Assembly: GCA_003647525.1 (NCBI GenBank)
Contig: QMMZ01000102.1
Span: forward strand, 1 to 6,938
Direction of reading: 5' to 3'
Origin: Deltaproteobacteria bacterium
Lineage (GTDB): Bacteria; Desulfobacterota; Desulfobacteria; Desulfobacterales; ETH-SRB1
Length of the DNA: 6,938 nucleotides
This document shows positions 6,664-6,938 of the stretch, piece after piece (positions within the stretch are counted from its first letter, which is position 1; every line of letters starts with the position of its first letter). A model generated the notes under the pieces. It did not search any database. It had not been told where the DNA came from and saw nothing but the letters and a program-made list of their open reading frames with translations. The position numbers and the translations under genes are program-made.

Positions 6664-6681
6664 TCCTATATTAAAATAGGA
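6664..6681 (+). repeat. Small inverted repeat upstream of the MBL-like gene
   Basis: TCCTAT (6664-6669) and ATAGGA (6676-6681) form a 6-bp inverted repeat with a 6-nt loop, 32 nt upstream of the next ATG. T-rich but interrupted sequence follows. It could be an operator or a weak terminator for the SMC cluster. The gap 6547-6713 shows no stronger, GC-rich hairpin with a T-run and no gene. Confidence 0.25.
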
Positions 6682-6713
6682 GTTTAGCTTTTAATTTAAC
6701 AAAGGAGATTTAA

Positions 6714-6938
6714 ATGTCATTTCGTATATCCCCTTTTTGGTGGCCGGTTTTAGGTGTCGCATCCCCTATTATCCTTCCATTCCTTTCAGTTAAAAACAAA
6801 CGATTTAAGAAAAATTGTGGCTATGCATTGGATCTAAACAAAGACCGCCTAAACAATGCTGAACCTTTTGAGTTGCCAGAGCTTGAGTTCTTAGAATTGA
6901 CAATCTTAGTAGAAGAAAAAGCGGAAGAGGGGTATTTA
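6714..6938 (+). CDS. Probable MBL-fold hydrolase, N-terminal fragment
   Basis: Seventy-five codons are open to the window end, with no stop reached. AAAGGAG (6701-6707), 6 nt before the ATG, is the strongest ribosome site in the window. The N-terminus has a hydrophobic stretch at about residues 8-25 (FWWPVLGVASPIILPFLS) followed by a KNKRFKK basic cluster, which suggests a membrane anchor with the rest on the cytoplasmic side. The segment ELPELEFLELTILVEEKAEE (residues about 53-72) resembles the lead-in of a group of MBL-fold metallohydrolases, where a short linker reading lP-LefLeLtvlve precedes the first strands of the fold. The zinc-binding HxHxDH motif would lie beyond the window, so the fold is inferred from memory of that lead-in and not proven. 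It has its own ribosome site and a 167-nt gap from the TOPRIM gene, so it is probably not part of the SMC system. Confidence 0.55.
   Translation, partial: MSFRISPFWWPVLGVASPIILPFLSVKNKRFKKNCGYALDLNKDRLNNAEPFELPELEFLELTILVEEKAEEGYL

Noticed and set aside
1..6938. CRISPR array, tRNA or rRNA gene, insertion sequence
   Set aside because: No regularly spaced repeats, no cloverleaf-like sequence, and no transposase-like protein or terminal inverted repeats were seen on either strand.

Overview
The window carries a compact five-gene, plus-strand cluster (about 613-6546) that reads as a divergent Wadjet/MksBEF-type SMC defence or plasmid-restriction system, headed by a HEPN-domain ribonuclease-like gene. 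The partial genes on both sides look like ordinary metabolism genes. The left flank is the 5' end of a minus-strand CaiB/BaiF-type CoA-transferase gene. The right flank is the 5' end of a plus-strand gene resembling a membrane-anchored MBL-fold hydrolase. Moderate-to-low GC, a CaiB-type gene and Shine-Dalgarno-led compact operons suggest a bacterium, possibly an anaerobe such as a Desulfobacterota member. That taxonomic guess rests on general style and is weak.

Layout. Positions 1-78 (minus) hold the start of the CoA-transferase gene. Positions 79-612 are AT-rich, with two interlocking palindromes (123-154) close to that gene and candidate promoters facing right. Then come a HEPN protein (613-1152), a kleisin-like JetA/MksF protein (1161-2366), a KITE-like JetB/MksE protein (2371-2982), an SMC-like ATPase of 903 residues (2975-5686) and a short TOPRIM protein of the JetD/MksG type (5695-6546). 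Spacings are +8, +4, -8 and +8 nt, so all five genes look co-transcribed and translationally coupled. A 167-nt gap with a small inverted repeat separates them from the MBL-like gene (6714 to the window end).

How the parts could work together. In known Wadjet systems, JetA (kleisin), JetB (KITE) and JetC (SMC motor) form a loop-extruding complex that recognises small circular DNA, and JetD (TOPRIM nuclease) cuts it. The same order is seen here. Three things differ from the textbook systems: the SMC has an atypical ATPase signature (SNGTT) and D-loop region, the TOPRIM protein is short with only a small winged-helix-like N-terminus, and a HEPN protein with an intact RxxxxH motif is coupled directly upstream. 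The HEPN gene as a fifth component, perhaps an RNA-cutting effector or toxin added to a DNA-cutting SMC complex, is the main candidate for an undescribed variant. Family assignments rest on motif reading, size and gene order; no database search was possible.
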